A stretch of DNA of 51,016 bases from NCBI GenBank assembly GCA_902512585.1, contig CABXJW010000006.1, forward strand, positions 1 through 51,016. Direction: 5' to 3'. The notes under the pieces were generated by a model. That model ran no database searches, was not told the origin of the DNA, and saw nothing but the letters and a program-made list of their open reading frames with translations. Below are positions 12,099 to 21,802 of this stretch, one piece after another (within the stretch, counting starts at the first letter, position 1; every line of letters begins with the position of its first letter). Source of the stretch: an uncultured Woeseiaceae bacterium (GTDB lineage: Bacteria > Pseudomonadota > Gammaproteobacteria > Steroidobacterales > Woeseiaceae). Made by a program: the position numbers and the translations under genes.

Positions 12099-13958
12099 AT
12101 GACAGCAAAAATTATAGAAACCAACAATACACCTTTTGAAAGAGTGGATGTTGATACAGTAACTGTTGATATTATTGAGAATGCTCTGCGAAATGTTCGA
12201 GAAGAAATGGATGCTGTGCTATTCAGAACTGCCATGAGCCCAGGTATAAGAGAGCAAGGTGATTGTTTTCCGATGGTTGCTAATAGAGAGGGTAAGATGG
12301 TCGTTGGACAATTCGGCTCATTCATTCATGGATTCTTGGATGCTTATGATGATGAAATTAAAGAAGGCGATATCATTCTGACTAATGATCCATACATGTG
12401 CAATGCGGCTGTTTCTCATCTTCCTGATTGGATAATTTTAGTACCCGTTTTTAAAGATGGTAGGCATCTTGCTTGGACTGCGATGTTTGGGCACATGTCT
12501 GATAATGGAGGGATGGTTCCAGGCTCCATTCCAATAAAAGCCGAAACAATATATCAAGAAGGTATTAGAATTCCACCAACAAAATTATATAAAAATGGCG
12601 TGCTTCAAGAAGATATTCTTGAACTGATTTTACATAATGTAAGGACATCAGAATGGAATCGATTTGATTTAAATGCTTTGGTTGCATCTTGCAGGACAGC
12701 GGCAAAGAGATGTATAGAGATCGCTGACAGATTTGGTGATGAGGTATTTGATACCACAATGCAGATCATGCTTGAGCGAAATCTCCAAGCTATGACAGCT
12801 ATCATTAATATGATCGTTCCTGAGGAACCAGCTTATTTTGAAGACTTTATTTGTGATGATGGCGTTGGTAAAGGACCATATAAAATTGCATGTAAGATGT
12901 GGCGAGAAGGCACTGCAGAACGCCCGTTAGCAATTTTTGATTTTTCAGGTACAGATCCACAAGCAAAGAGTTCAATTAATTTCTATATGAATGAGGAGAT
13001 GTTTAAAATGTTTTTTGGTTCATTTACCATTAACTTAGTTGATCCTCAAATATTATTCAATGATGGTTTCTATGATCTGGTAGATGTTCGCATTCCTCAA
13101 GGGAGTCTTCTGAAACCAAATTTCCCAGCTGCCTTGAGCGGAAGAACGCATGCATTAGGTCGAATCTTTGATGTTATGGGGGGAGTCCTAGGGCAGGGAG
13201 CTCCTGACGCAATGAATGCAGCTGGCTTTTCAGATAGCCCTCATCTATTTTACTCGGGATATGATAAAAAAGGTGAATGGTTCCAATTATTCCAGATAGG
13301 ATTTGGTGGAATTCCCGGGCGACCAATAGGTGATGGACCTGATGGTCATTCACTTTGGCCTGGATTTACCAATGTACCAAATGAATTTATTGAAGCTTAT
13401 TTTCCTCTGAGAATAGTGAAATATGAACCGATTGTGGACTCTGGCGGGGCTGGATTACATAGAGGTGGCAATGGCCTTTCAGTAGCCTATGAATTTTTAG
13501 CCGAAGGTCAGATTGCAATACATGATGAGCGATGGTTGACTTATCCTTGGGGAGTCAATGGCGGTGAACCGGGTATGCGCTCTACAAAAAAACTAGTTCG
13601 TCAGGATGGATCTGAAGAATGGTTACCAGCAAAATGTGAGGGTATTGATGTAATGGAAGGGGATATTCTTTACTTTAATACTTGGGGTGGAGGAGGATGG
13701 GGTGATCCTTTTGCAAGAGAACCTGGTCTAGTTGAACATGATTATTTAAGAGGTCTAGTATCCGCTAATGGGGCAAATCGATATGGGGTCGTATTGAATG
13801 ATAAGGGAAAAATTGATGAGGATGCGACTGAAATATTACGATCTAAAATGAAGCAAGAAAGGGGTGACGTCGAGTTATTTAATTTTGGTGGTACCATTGA
13901 AGAAATAAAAGCGCGCTCTGTGGAAGAGACTCATCTTGAGCCTCCAGTAACGCCATAA
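12099..13958 (+). CDS. hyuB: Hydantoinase B/oxoprolinase family protein (HyuB)
   Basis: AMSPGIREQGDCFPMVANREGKMVVGQFGSFIHG; GGGGWGDPF; 619 aa. Confidence 0.92.
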   Translation: MTAKIIETNNTPFERVDVDTVTVDIIENALRNVREEMDAVLFRTAMSPGIREQGDCFPMVANREGKMVVGQFGSFIHGFLDAYDDEIKEGDIILTNDPYMCNAAVSHLPDWIILVPVFKDGRHLAWTAMFGHMSDNGGMVPGSIPIKAETIYQEGIRIPPTKLYKNGVLQEDILELILHNVRTSEWNRFDLNALVASCRTAAKRCIEIADRFGDEVFDTTMQIMLERNLQAMTAIINMIVPEEPAYFEDFICDDGVGKGPYKIACKMWREGTAERPLAIFDFSGTDPQAKSSINFYMNEEMFKMFFGSFTINLVDPQILFNDGFYDLVDVRIPQGSLLKPNFPAALSGRTHALGRIFDVMGGVLGQGAPDAMNAAGFSDSPHLFYSGYDKKGEWFQLFQIGFGGIPGRPIGDGPDGHSLWPGFTNVPNEFIEAYFPLRIVKYEPIVDSGGAGLHRGGNGLSVAYEFLAEGQIAIHDERWLTYPWGVNGGEPGMRSTKKLVRQDGSEEWLPAKCEGIDVMEGDILYFNTWGGGGWGDPFAREPGLVEHDYLRGLVSANGANRYGVVLNDKGKIDEDATEILRSKMKQERGDVELFNFGGTIEEIKARSVEETHLEPPVTP

Positions 13959-13984
13959 AAAGTTAAGAAGGTAATACCAAGTTT

Positions 13985-14758
13985 ATGACCGATTATTTAT
14001 TAACATTACGGCAAGAGTGGGATCTTAATAAAAATGATCCGATGTCAAGGGTGCCACTCTATCATCAGTTATATATGTTGTTAAAAAATTCCATTCTCGA
14101 TGGCACCTTAATCAATGATGTTCAGATGCCAACTGAGCAAAAACTGGTTGAGACTTTCGAGGTTTCTCGTATAACTGCTAAACGTGCAATGGATGAATTG
14201 GCTTCTGAAAAATTGATTGCCAGATATCGGGGCAAAGGTTCGCATGTTACATACCAATATGAGCCAAAACCAGTTAAAGCTCCTTTAATTGGAATGTTAG
14301 AAAATCTTGTTGAAATGGGAATGCATAGTATTGTTAAAGTGATATCTATTGAGACAGTTGTTCCTCCGCATGAGATCGCATTAAAACTCAGTCTTTCTGA
14401 AGAACAGACTGTAAAAAAAGTGACAAGAGTTAGAAGTAATGAGGAAGGTATACCCTATGCTTTTTATATTAGTTGGACTCTTGGTGTAACTAGAGGTTTT
14501 ACTAAAGAGAATCTTGAAAATACACCAAGGTTAAATATTATTCGTGAGAATGGAATTCAATTGACAAAAGTCGAGCAAACACTGAGTGCCCGTAATGCCT
14601 CAATGAATGTGGCACAAGAATTAGGCTTAAAAAAAGGTGATGCATTACTTTCAATTATTCGTAATTCATTTGATGAAGAAGGTAAAGTTATAGATATAAT
14701 TGATTGTGTCTATAACCCACTACTGTTCAATTATGCCATGGTGATGGCTTTAGATTAA
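13985..14758 (+). CDS. GntR-family transcriptional regulator (HutC/UTRA subfamily)
   Basis: N-terminal wHTH (MPTEQKLVETFEVSRITAKRAMDELASEKLI) plus UTRA-like C-terminal domain. Confidence 0.9.
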   Translation: MTDYLLTLRQEWDLNKNDPMSRVPLYHQLYMLLKNSILDGTLINDVQMPTEQKLVETFEVSRITAKRAMDELASEKLIARYRGKGSHVTYQYEPKPVKAPLIGMLENLVEMGMHSIVKVISIETVVPPHEIALKLSLSEEQTVKKVTRVRSNEEGIPYAFYISWTLGVTRGFTKENLENTPRLNIIRENGIQLTKVEQTLSARNASMNVAQELGLKKGDALLSIIRNSFDEEGKVIDIIDCVYNPLLFNYAMVMALD

Positions 14759-14864
14759 ATAATCTTGTTTCTTCTTTAGTTTTAACTCAAATCAATTTAT
14801 TATTACTATAATAAAGTATTAAAGATATATCAAAGTATCATTTATACTTACTGGACAGTAAATT

Positions 14865-16361
14865 ATGGCAATAGATAAAGTTATCAAGAATGTTCGTATA
14901 GTTAGACCAGGTTCTTCTGGTCCAGAACAAAAAGATATTGGTATACATCAGGGTCGTTTCTGTGAAATAGAAGATGATATTTCGGTTGATAAAGCAACTG
15001 AGGTTATAGATGGTAATAATCACTTGGCTTTTCCAGGGCTAGTGGACGCGCATATGCATGTCGGTATTTATTCTCCTCTTGAGCAGGATGCCAGGACCGA
15101 GAGTAAAGCTGCGGCAATGGGGGGAGTGACTTCGGCACTAACATATTTTCGAACTGGCCAATATTATCTTAATAAAGGCGGTCCTTATGCTCAGTTTTAT
15201 CCTGAAGTTTTAGAAAAATCAGCTGGTAATTACTGGGTTGATTATGGTTATCATCTAGCCCCGATATCTAGTGGGCATATTGATGAAATGGAATCCTTAT
15301 TAATTAATCATGGTGTAAGTTCATTTAAAATTTTTATGTTTTATGGTGGATATGGTTTACATGGTAAAACTGATCAAAATGCTCAAAAAGAATTTCTAAT
15401 GATTGGTGATGATGATAGTTATGATATGGCACATTTTGAATTTATTATGCGTGCGGTCACAAAATTAATTCATAAATACCCTGAATATGCCAATCAAATA
15501 AGTGTTAGTTTGCATTGTGAGTTGGCTGATATTCTCAATGCTTATACGAAAATTGTTCAAAAAGATAAAACATTGACTGGTTTGAAAGCGTATAGTGCAG
15601 CTAGACCTCCACACTCAGAAGGCCTAGCAATTTGGATTGCATCTTATTTGGCCTATGAAACTGAATGTCTTAATATTAATTTATTGCACTTAACATCGAG
15701 AAAAGCAGTCGAAGCAGCATTAATGATGCAAAGCACTTTTCCACATATAAATTTTCGGCGTGAAGTTACAATAGGGCACTTATTACTTGATTATGATACG
15801 CCAGTTATTTGTCATGCTAAGGTGAATCCTCCAATACGCTCTCGTGCAGATGTAGAATTCCTATGGGAGGCGCTTTTAGATAAAAAAATAGATTGGGTTG
15901 TGAGCGATCATGCTTGTTGCTCAAAAGAATTAAAAACTAATAACACAGCTCATGATGATGGAAATAATATTTGGGTGTCTAAATCAGGTTTTGGTGGCAC
16001 CGAGTATCTCTTGTCTGGACTTTATAGTGAGGGAATAAAAAGAGGAATGTCACTAAATCATATGGCAGAACTTACTTCAAAAAATCCAGCTGATCGCTAT
16101 GGACTTAAGAACAAAGGAGATATTGCGATAGGTTATGATGCTGATTTGGTGTTGTTTGATCCGGATGAAACTTTCATAGTTCGTTCAGAAGAATCTGAGT
16201 CAATTCAAGGCTATTCAACTTTTGAAGGGATGGAATTAACTGGTCGAGTAAAAGCTACTATTTTACGAGGTAACTTAGTATATGAAAATGGGAATACCGT
16301 CGGATTTGCTCAAGGTAAGTATCTGCATAGACCAACCAAGATCAATCATGAGATGAATTAA
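14865..16361 (+). CDS. Dihydropyrimidinase/hydantoinase-like amidohydrolase
   Basis: DAHMHVG metal motif, SSFKIFMFYGG (candidate carboxylated Lys), VVSDHACCS Asp; 498 aa. Confidence 0.88.
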   Translation: MAIDKVIKNVRIVRPGSSGPEQKDIGIHQGRFCEIEDDISVDKATEVIDGNNHLAFPGLVDAHMHVGIYSPLEQDARTESKAAAMGGVTSALTYFRTGQYYLNKGGPYAQFYPEVLEKSAGNYWVDYGYHLAPISSGHIDEMESLLINHGVSSFKIFMFYGGYGLHGKTDQNAQKEFLMIGDDDSYDMAHFEFIMRAVTKLIHKYPEYANQISVSLHCELADILNAYTKIVQKDKTLTGLKAYSAARPPHSEGLAIWIASYLAYETECLNINLLHLTSRKAVEAALMMQSTFPHINFRREVTIGHLLLDYDTPVICHAKVNPPIRSRADVEFLWEALLDKKIDWVVSDHACCSKELKTNNTAHDDGNNIWVSKSGFGGTEYLLSGLYSEGIKRGMSLNHMAELTSKNPADRYGLKNKGDIAIGYDADLVLFDPDETFIVRSEESESIQGYSTFEGMELTGRVKATILRGNLVYENGNTVGFAQGKYLHRPTKINHEMN

Positions 16362-17074
16362 TGTTGACAAGTGAAATATACATTTTATTATCAACAGCCG
16401 CTGCTATAGCTTTTATTCATACATTGATTGGGCCTGACCACTATTTGGTTTTTGTTGCTTTGGGTAAAGCCAGAAATTGGACTCTTAGCAAAACTTTAAG
16501 AATTACCTCAATTTGTGGCATTGGGCATGTTTTAAGTTCAGTTGTAATTGGTTCAATTGGAATCTTTTTTGGTGCTGAGCTCATAAAATTAATCCATTTA
16601 GAGGAAACACGTGGGATTTTATCAGGATGGCTGTTGTTAATGTTTGGCGGTATTTATTTCATTTGGGGTTTAAAAAAGATTGGCCGATCTCAATCCCATA
16701 CTCACTATCATCAACATGGCGATATTTATCATTCTCATGAGCATTCACATGAAGCAGAGCATATGCATCCTCATTTAATTAAAAGTAAAAATTATCCTAC
16801 TTCTTGGGCTCTGTTTGTAATCTTTATTCTTGGTCCCTGTGAAGCATTAATTCCTTTATTTATGTATCCAGCAGCTCAAAATAGTAATGGTGTTGTCATA
16901 ATGGTAGCTACTGTATTTGGTTTGGTTACTCTTATGACTATGTTATTAGCGGTTTTTTTGAGTATGCATGGATTAAAATATTTTAAAATACAGTTTTTAG
17001 AGAAATATTCTCATACTTTTGCTGGTGCATCTATCATGCTATGTGCTGGAGCGATTAATTTTATGAACTTATGA
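16361..17074 (+). CDS. NicO/TauE-like metal (Ni/Co) transporter with His-rich loop
   Basis: Multi-TM; HTLIGPDHYL motif; loop SHTHYHQHGDIYHSHEHSHEAEHMHPH. Confidence 0.65.
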   Translation: MLTSEIYILLSTAAAIAFIHTLIGPDHYLVFVALGKARNWTLSKTLRITSICGIGHVLSSVVIGSIGIFFGAELIKLIHLEETRGILSGWLLLMFGGIYFIWGLKKIGRSQSHTHYHQHGDIYHSHEHSHEAEHMHPHLIKSKNYPTSWALFVIFILGPCEALIPLFMYPAAQNSNGVVIMVATVFGLVTLMTMLLAVFLSMHGLKYFKIQFLEKYSHTFAGASIMLCAGAINFMNL

Positions 17075-17122
17075 ATATAAATTATAATAAGATAGCTTTT
17101 ACTATTTATCTGGAGAAAAGAG

Positions 17123-17389
17123 ATGTCATTTTTAGACACAAGAATAGATCATGAGCGTTCAAAAGAGGCCGCTAAGTGGCTTGAAGAAGAGATTTCCGAA
17201 CAATTGAAGCGTTATAAAAAAATTGTTTCTGATATGGATGCTGCCAGTGAGAAACGAGAGCAATGGTATCAAGAATTTTTTGATCGTATTCAAAATCAGG
17301 GATTTAATATGGATGGTGATACGCGTGTGAAAATTCCCAATGATGACTTGCCTGTTAAACCAGACGCTAAACATAAAGTTGTTTATTAA
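17123..17389 (+). CDS. Small uncharacterised charged protein (88 aa)
   Basis: Start follows a purine-rich GGAGAAAAGAG RBS; same-strand gene string; no family recognised. Confidence 0.65.
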   Translation: MSFLDTRIDHERSKEAAKWLEEEISEQLKRYKKIVSDMDAASEKREQWYQEFFDRIQNQGFNMDGDTRVKIPNDDLPVKPDAKHKVVY

Positions 17390-17420
17390 GGATTTTTAAG
17401 AAATTTTTTGGAGATAGAAG

Positions 17421-18401
17421 ATGCCTAGACCACATATTGAACCTTTTTGTGATCGTGATGTAAGTTTTAAAAATATGACATTACCAGGCTTTGGCTCTGG
17501 TTTTAGTTATAAGACGCTCAGTTTAGATAATGAAACTGGAGCTTGCTCCTTAACTGTTCAGTTGCGCGGTGGTTATAAACAACCGCCCGGGTTCAGCTAT
17601 TCAGAATTAGAAATAATGGTTGTTGAAGGCCAAATTAAAATAGGGGATGAAGTGTGTAATCGTGGGCATTATTTTTTTATTCCAGCCGGTTACGCACTAC
17701 CTGCAATAGAGAGTGATCAAGGTGCTATATTATTAATGATGTATAACACTAGTGAACCTAATCATATTGAGAGCACTGATCATCACCCATTAAGTAGAAA
17801 GGAGCTTTATCATGCAGTTGACTCATATAAGGATATTATCTGGGCTCCAGGAAATGTAGTGAGCCCCTCAGTAGCATCTGGCTGTATGATTAAATTATTA
17901 AATTTTAATCCAGAATCTCATGCAATGACTTTTTTATATTGTATGACACCTCAATTTCATCAGGATAACATCTCTTATCATGATTGTGCCGAAGAAGGTT
18001 ACCATCTTTGGGGAACTTCTTGGATGATGCAATTTGGAGATCTTCCTACTGGTGGTTATTTCTGGCGCCCTGCATATATTAATCATGGTGCATTTGCCAG
18101 TGAATATGGATGTATTGCATTAGGGAGGACGGATTCAAAGCTCTTTAATCATTTTCACTACAATCCTTGGAGCACACCAGAAGAAAATCAATTGAGAGCT
18201 GCTGCTAGATTAGCTAAAAGAGACCCACTGCTATATAAGTGGTGCGTGAGTGAGAGTCATAATCACCCACATGGACCTGAAGATTTCGAAGATACCATGC
18301 CAAGAAAAGGGCATACTCATGCTAATGGGGTGCACCATCATCACGATCACGATCACGATCACGATCACGATCACGATCACGATCACGATCACGAGAATTG
18401 A
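17421..18401 (+). CDS. Two-cupin-domain protein with HHHH(DH)8 metal-binding tail
   Basis: LEIMVVEGQIKIGDEVCNRGHYFFIPAG cupin motif; C-terminal polyHis-Asp tail. Confidence 0.75.
   Translation: MPRPHIEPFCDRDVSFKNMTLPGFGSGFSYKTLSLDNETGACSLTVQLRGGYKQPPGFSYSELEIMVVEGQIKIGDEVCNRGHYFFIPAGYALPAIESDQGAILLMMYNTSEPNHIESTDHHPLSRKELYHAVDSYKDIIWAPGNVVSPSVASGCMIKLLNFNPESHAMTFLYCMTPQFHQDNISYHDCAEEGYHLWGTSWMMQFGDLPTGGYFWRPAYINHGAFASEYGCIALGRTDSKLFNHFHYNPWSTPEENQLRAAARLAKRDPLLYKWCVSESHNHPHGPEDFEDTMPRKGHTHANGVHHHHDHDHDHDHDHDHDHDHEN
18345..18392. repeat. Microsatellite (GATCAC)x8
   Basis: Eight perfect tandem hexamers in frame, encoding (Asp-His)8. Confidence 0.97.
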
Positions 18402-18402
18402 T

Positions 18403-19854
18403 TTAAATTTTCTTTAAGCTTTCTTTGAGTTGCTGTTTGTCTATTTTTCCTGATTCTTTTTTGGGTAAATAATCTAATTGAATGAACTTTGCAGGGATTT
18501 TATATGGAGCAAGATTCTTTTTGCAGAAATCCAAGCATTTGTTGAGCTCAAATTTTGAGTTCGTCTCTATAAATGCCACGATCGTTTCTCCAGAATCTCT
18601 ATTTTTATGTCCAATCACAGAGACTTCCTTGATGCCTGGATCATTTATCAATGTCGATTCAATCTCATTTGGATAGATATTTATACCACCACGAATAATT
18701 AAATCATTACTTCTTCCAACAAGTTGAATATGATCTGAGGGAAGTTTTTTTGCTAAATCTCCAGGAAAAAACCATCCATCATCGGCTTCTATTGAAGATT
18801 TATTGCCCTTGTCGTCAAGAAAATTAGTAGCTACACCTGGCCCTTTGTATTTAAGTCTTCCAACAACGCCCAGATCGACTTCATGATTTTTATCATCAAC
18901 AATTTTAATATCAGTCTGATAAATTGCTGTACCAACTGTTTCTGAATAATTTTCTATTTCCATTGGTTTAATTACAGAAATTCCCCCTCCTTCGCTAGAG
19001 GCGTAATAGCCGGTTAACTTTGGGGATAGTTTCTCTAAACAAGCTAATGCCTCTTCACTATGGAGTGGTTCTCCGCTATATAGCAAGTGCTCTAACTCAC
19101 CTAAAAGAGGCTTGGATGCTGATGCCATTGGCAGCAAACGTCTCAATAAAGTGGGAGGTAAAAAGGTTGCGCTAATATCATTATTATTTAGAATTTCCAC
19201 TATTTCATCTGGTTGATGGGGAGGAGGAGCGATTACTACTCTTCCTCCAATTACTAGCATGCTCATTGCAAAAGATCGTCCAGCACCGAAAAAAAGCGGC
19301 GTCAACAAACCAAAGCTATCCTCAGAATTAAACCCAATTGATTTCTGTTGACTAACGAATCTTTGATATAAATTATCATGAGTAAGAATCGCTCCTTTTG
19401 GTTTTCCCGTAGTTCCAGAAGAGAGTGAAATTAGTAAATCTTGTTTATAATTCAAGTCTATCTCAGAATTGGGATGAATGTTTTCTTTGATATCTAATTC
19501 TGTTAGAGGGATTGTATTGATATTATCGATATCACCTTGATCCATGATAAGAAGTTTTACCTGAAAGACTAAAGAAATCCTTTCTTTTTCATTTTCAGTC
19601 CACCTATGATCGATTGGGACAATAATTGCACCAATAGCAGCGACAGAAAAATGCGCAATAAGATGCAAGGGGTGATCTTTCATTGCTAGACCAATATGAT
19701 CTCCTTTTTTCATGCCTTTAGAAATCAAAATATTACTGAAACCTATGATCAAGGACCAAACTTGCTTATAAGTGTATTGTTTATTTAGATAGGATATGGC
19801 AATTTTGTCGCCAAAAATAGATGCATTGTTTTTAACATGTGCTGCAATGTTCAT
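18403..19854 (-). CDS. AMP-dependent acyl-CoA synthetase/ligase
   Basis: LISLSSGTTGKPKGAILTH, YYASSEGGG, PKKESGKIDKQQL. Confidence 0.92.
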   Translation of the reverse strand: MNIAAHVKNNASIFGDKIAISYLNKQYTYKQVWSLIIGFSNILISKGMKKGDHIGLAMKDHPLHLIAHFSVAAIGAIIVPIDHRWTENEKERISLVFQVKLLIMDQGDIDNINTIPLTELDIKENIHPNSEIDLNYKQDLLISLSSGTTGKPKGAILTHDNLYQRFVSQQKSIGFNSEDSFGLLTPLFFGAGRSFAMSMLVIGGRVVIAPPPHQPDEIVEILNNNDISATFLPPTLLRRLLPMASASKPLLGELEHLLYSGEPLHSEEALACLEKLSPKLTGYYASSEGGGISVIKPMEIENYSETVGTAIYQTDIKIVDDKNHEVDLGVVGRLKYKGPGVATNFLDDKGNKSSIEADDGWFFPGDLAKKLPSDHIQLVGRSNDLIIRGGINIYPNEIESTLINDPGIKEVSVIGHKNRDSGETIVAFIETNSKFELNKCLDFCKKNLAPYKIPAKFIQLDYLPKKESGKIDKQQLKESLKKI

Positions 19855-19859
19855 GTTAG

Positions 19860-20720
19860 TTAATCGAGAGAATATATGTTTTTTGTATTTTCTCTCAAAA
19901 GTTTTTTCAATACATGTGGTTTAAATCCCAATTCATAGATTTCTTGAACAGTTCTTTTAAAATCCAAAACTGGAAAATCTGTGCCAAAAATAACTTTATC
20001 TTGCCCATAGCTATTTATATAATGTTTGAAGCTGTCTGGCCAATACTTTGGGCTGTGCGCATCACAACCAATAAATACATTGGCATGCTTCCATGACATA
20101 GCGATCATCTCATCGGTCCATGGAATACCAACATGTATTCCAATTATCTTGAGATCAGGAAAATCACAAGCAATAGAATCTAAGTGGATAGGTTGACCTA
20201 CGCTCCTGCATGGAAATTCTTTTGAATAAACCATTGATTGGCCAACTTGCATTTGGATAGGAATCCCAAGTTCGCAACACTTCGCATAAAAAGGATAGTA
20301 TTTTGCATGATTCGGAGGTAACTCGAACCAATGAGGGTATAAATGCGCCCCAATAAAACCTAAGGTATTAACTGCCTCCTCAAGCTCTTTAACACCTTTC
20401 ATACCTGAATAAGGATCTATTCCAATGATTCCAGAAAAACTTTTTGGATGCTTTTTTACAGCTTTAGCCACAACCTCAGGAGGCATATGATAACAACCTG
20501 GTAGGCCTGGTCGACCAGATTTTGCTGCAATTAAAAAAGAATGATCAATACTAGCCGACTTCATTCTAGCGAGCATGTCATCTAGAGAGAGACCATGCAT
20601 AAGATCTTTGTTGGTTTTCATTTTTTCAACAAAAAACTCAGTACCCCAGTCCGGTCTTATGGAGAGCGCCTCTTCAGTCCATATATTAACCACGGCATCA
20701 ATAATTTTTATGTCATTCAT
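19860..20720 (-). CDS. Amidohydrolase family 2 (COG2159-like, possible decarboxylase)
   Basis: IIGIHVGIPWTDEMI, VIFGTDFPVLDF; likely ATG at 20720 (MNDIKIIDAVVNIW). Confidence 0.82.
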   Translation of the reverse strand: MNDIKIIDAVVNIWTEEALSIRPDWGTEFFVEKMKTNKDLMHGLSLDDMLARMKSASIDHSFLIAAKSGRPGLPGCYHMPPEVVAKAVKKHPKSFSGIIGIDPYSGMKGVKELEEAVNTLGFIGAHLYPHWFELPPNHAKYYPFYAKCCELGIPIQMQVGQSMVYSKEFPCRSVGQPIHLDSIACDFPDLKIIGIHVGIPWTDEMIAMSWKHANVFIGCDAHSPKYWPDSFKHYINSYGQDKVIFGTDFPVLDFKRTVQEIYELGFKPHVLKKLLRENTKNIYSLD

Positions 20721-20736
20721 GATATTTCTATTTCCT

Positions 20737-21657
20737 TTAATGCTTATACCCAAGAGGCAGACCAGCATTAGCCGTATAGCCATATAAGGGCTCATCTGGA
20801 AGGGCCTTGGATAGGATATCTCTTATGGAGAATAGTTTGTCTAAATCTATTCCTGTATCAAAACCCATTGCATCCAACATAAATACTAAATCTTCGGTGA
20901 CGATGTTTCCACTTGCACCAGGAGCGAAGGGGCAACCACCAATACCACTAATTGAGCTATCTATTATAGTTATACCTTCCTCAATTGCAGCAAATGCATT
21001 CGCTAATCCGAGACCTCTTGTATTATGAAGATGGATACTATTTAATTTACTATCGCCAATAGTAGCTTTTAGTTTTCTTACTAATTTTCTTACTTTACTT
21101 GGGTCACCATATCCGGTTGTGTCAGACAGAACAATCTCTTTACTTCCAGCCTTCATAATTTGTTCAGCTAAGCTGATTACTAAATCCTCAGGTATTTCAC
21201 CAATAATAGAGCAACCAAAAGCAGTAGCTAGTGCAACTTCAAGATGAGTATTATGATTATTCTCTAAAATGTAATCTGAAATTTTTTTTATTTCTTCGAT
21301 CATCTGTTTATGGTTTTTATTTACGTTCTTAATACTATGAGTTTCACTGGTTGAGAAGGGAATTGAAATTTTATGTGCGCCAGATTTTATAGCATTTATG
21401 GCACCTTTTAAATTTGGAACCAATGCAGCTACTGTTAAATTAGGAATAGTTATCGCGTATTTTACAATTTCTGCGGTATCAGCAAGTTGCGGAATGAGTG
21501 ATTTTGGAACAAAGGACCCAACTTCAATTTCTTGGATCCCAGCGTTTGCCAGAGCAAGAATCCATTGTTTTTTTATTTCTGTAGGTAAAATTGAATCGAT
21601 ACTTTGGAGGCCGTCTCTTGGGCCTACTTCGCTAACGAGTATTTGTTTGTTGTTCAT
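20737..21657 (-). CDS. HMG-CoA lyase-like aldolase
   Basis: VSEVGPRDGLQSI; SISGIGGCPFAPGASGNIVTEDLVFML; HLHNTRGLGLANA. Confidence 0.92.
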   Translation of the reverse strand: MNNKQILVSEVGPRDGLQSIDSILPTEIKKQWILALANAGIQEIEVGSFVPKSLIPQLADTAEIVKYAITIPNLTVAALVPNLKGAINAIKSGAHKISIPFSTSETHSIKNVNKNHKQMIEEIKKISDYILENNHNTHLEVALATAFGCSIIGEIPEDLVISLAEQIMKAGSKEIVLSDTTGYGDPSKVRKLVRKLKATIGDSKLNSIHLHNTRGLGLANAFAAIEEGITIIDSSISGIGGCPFAPGASGNIVTEDLVFMLDAMGFDTGIDLDKLFSIRDILSKALPDEPLYGYTANAGLPLGYKH

Positions 21658-21738
21658 AAGTATATTATGTTTGACGACTATTTTTATTGAAAGTAATTTT
21701 TAGCTTTATAAAACTTCCATTTTGCTGAATAGGTATTA

Positions 21739-21758
21739 AAGTTATATTAATATAACTT
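21739..21758. promoter_or_regulatory. Perfect 20-bp palindrome AAGTTATATTAATATAACTT in divergent intergenic region
   Basis: Identical to its reverse complement; lies between HMGL (-) and CaiB (+). Confidence 0.5.
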
Positions 21759-21802
21759 AACTAGGATGGTTTTTCATCTAGTTGCTATACTAAAGATAAA
21801 TT

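Noticed and set aside
18345-18392. Tandem repeat considered as a CRISPR-like or regulatory iteron array
   Set aside because: No spacers; in-frame hexamer microsatellite in a coding sequence explains it.
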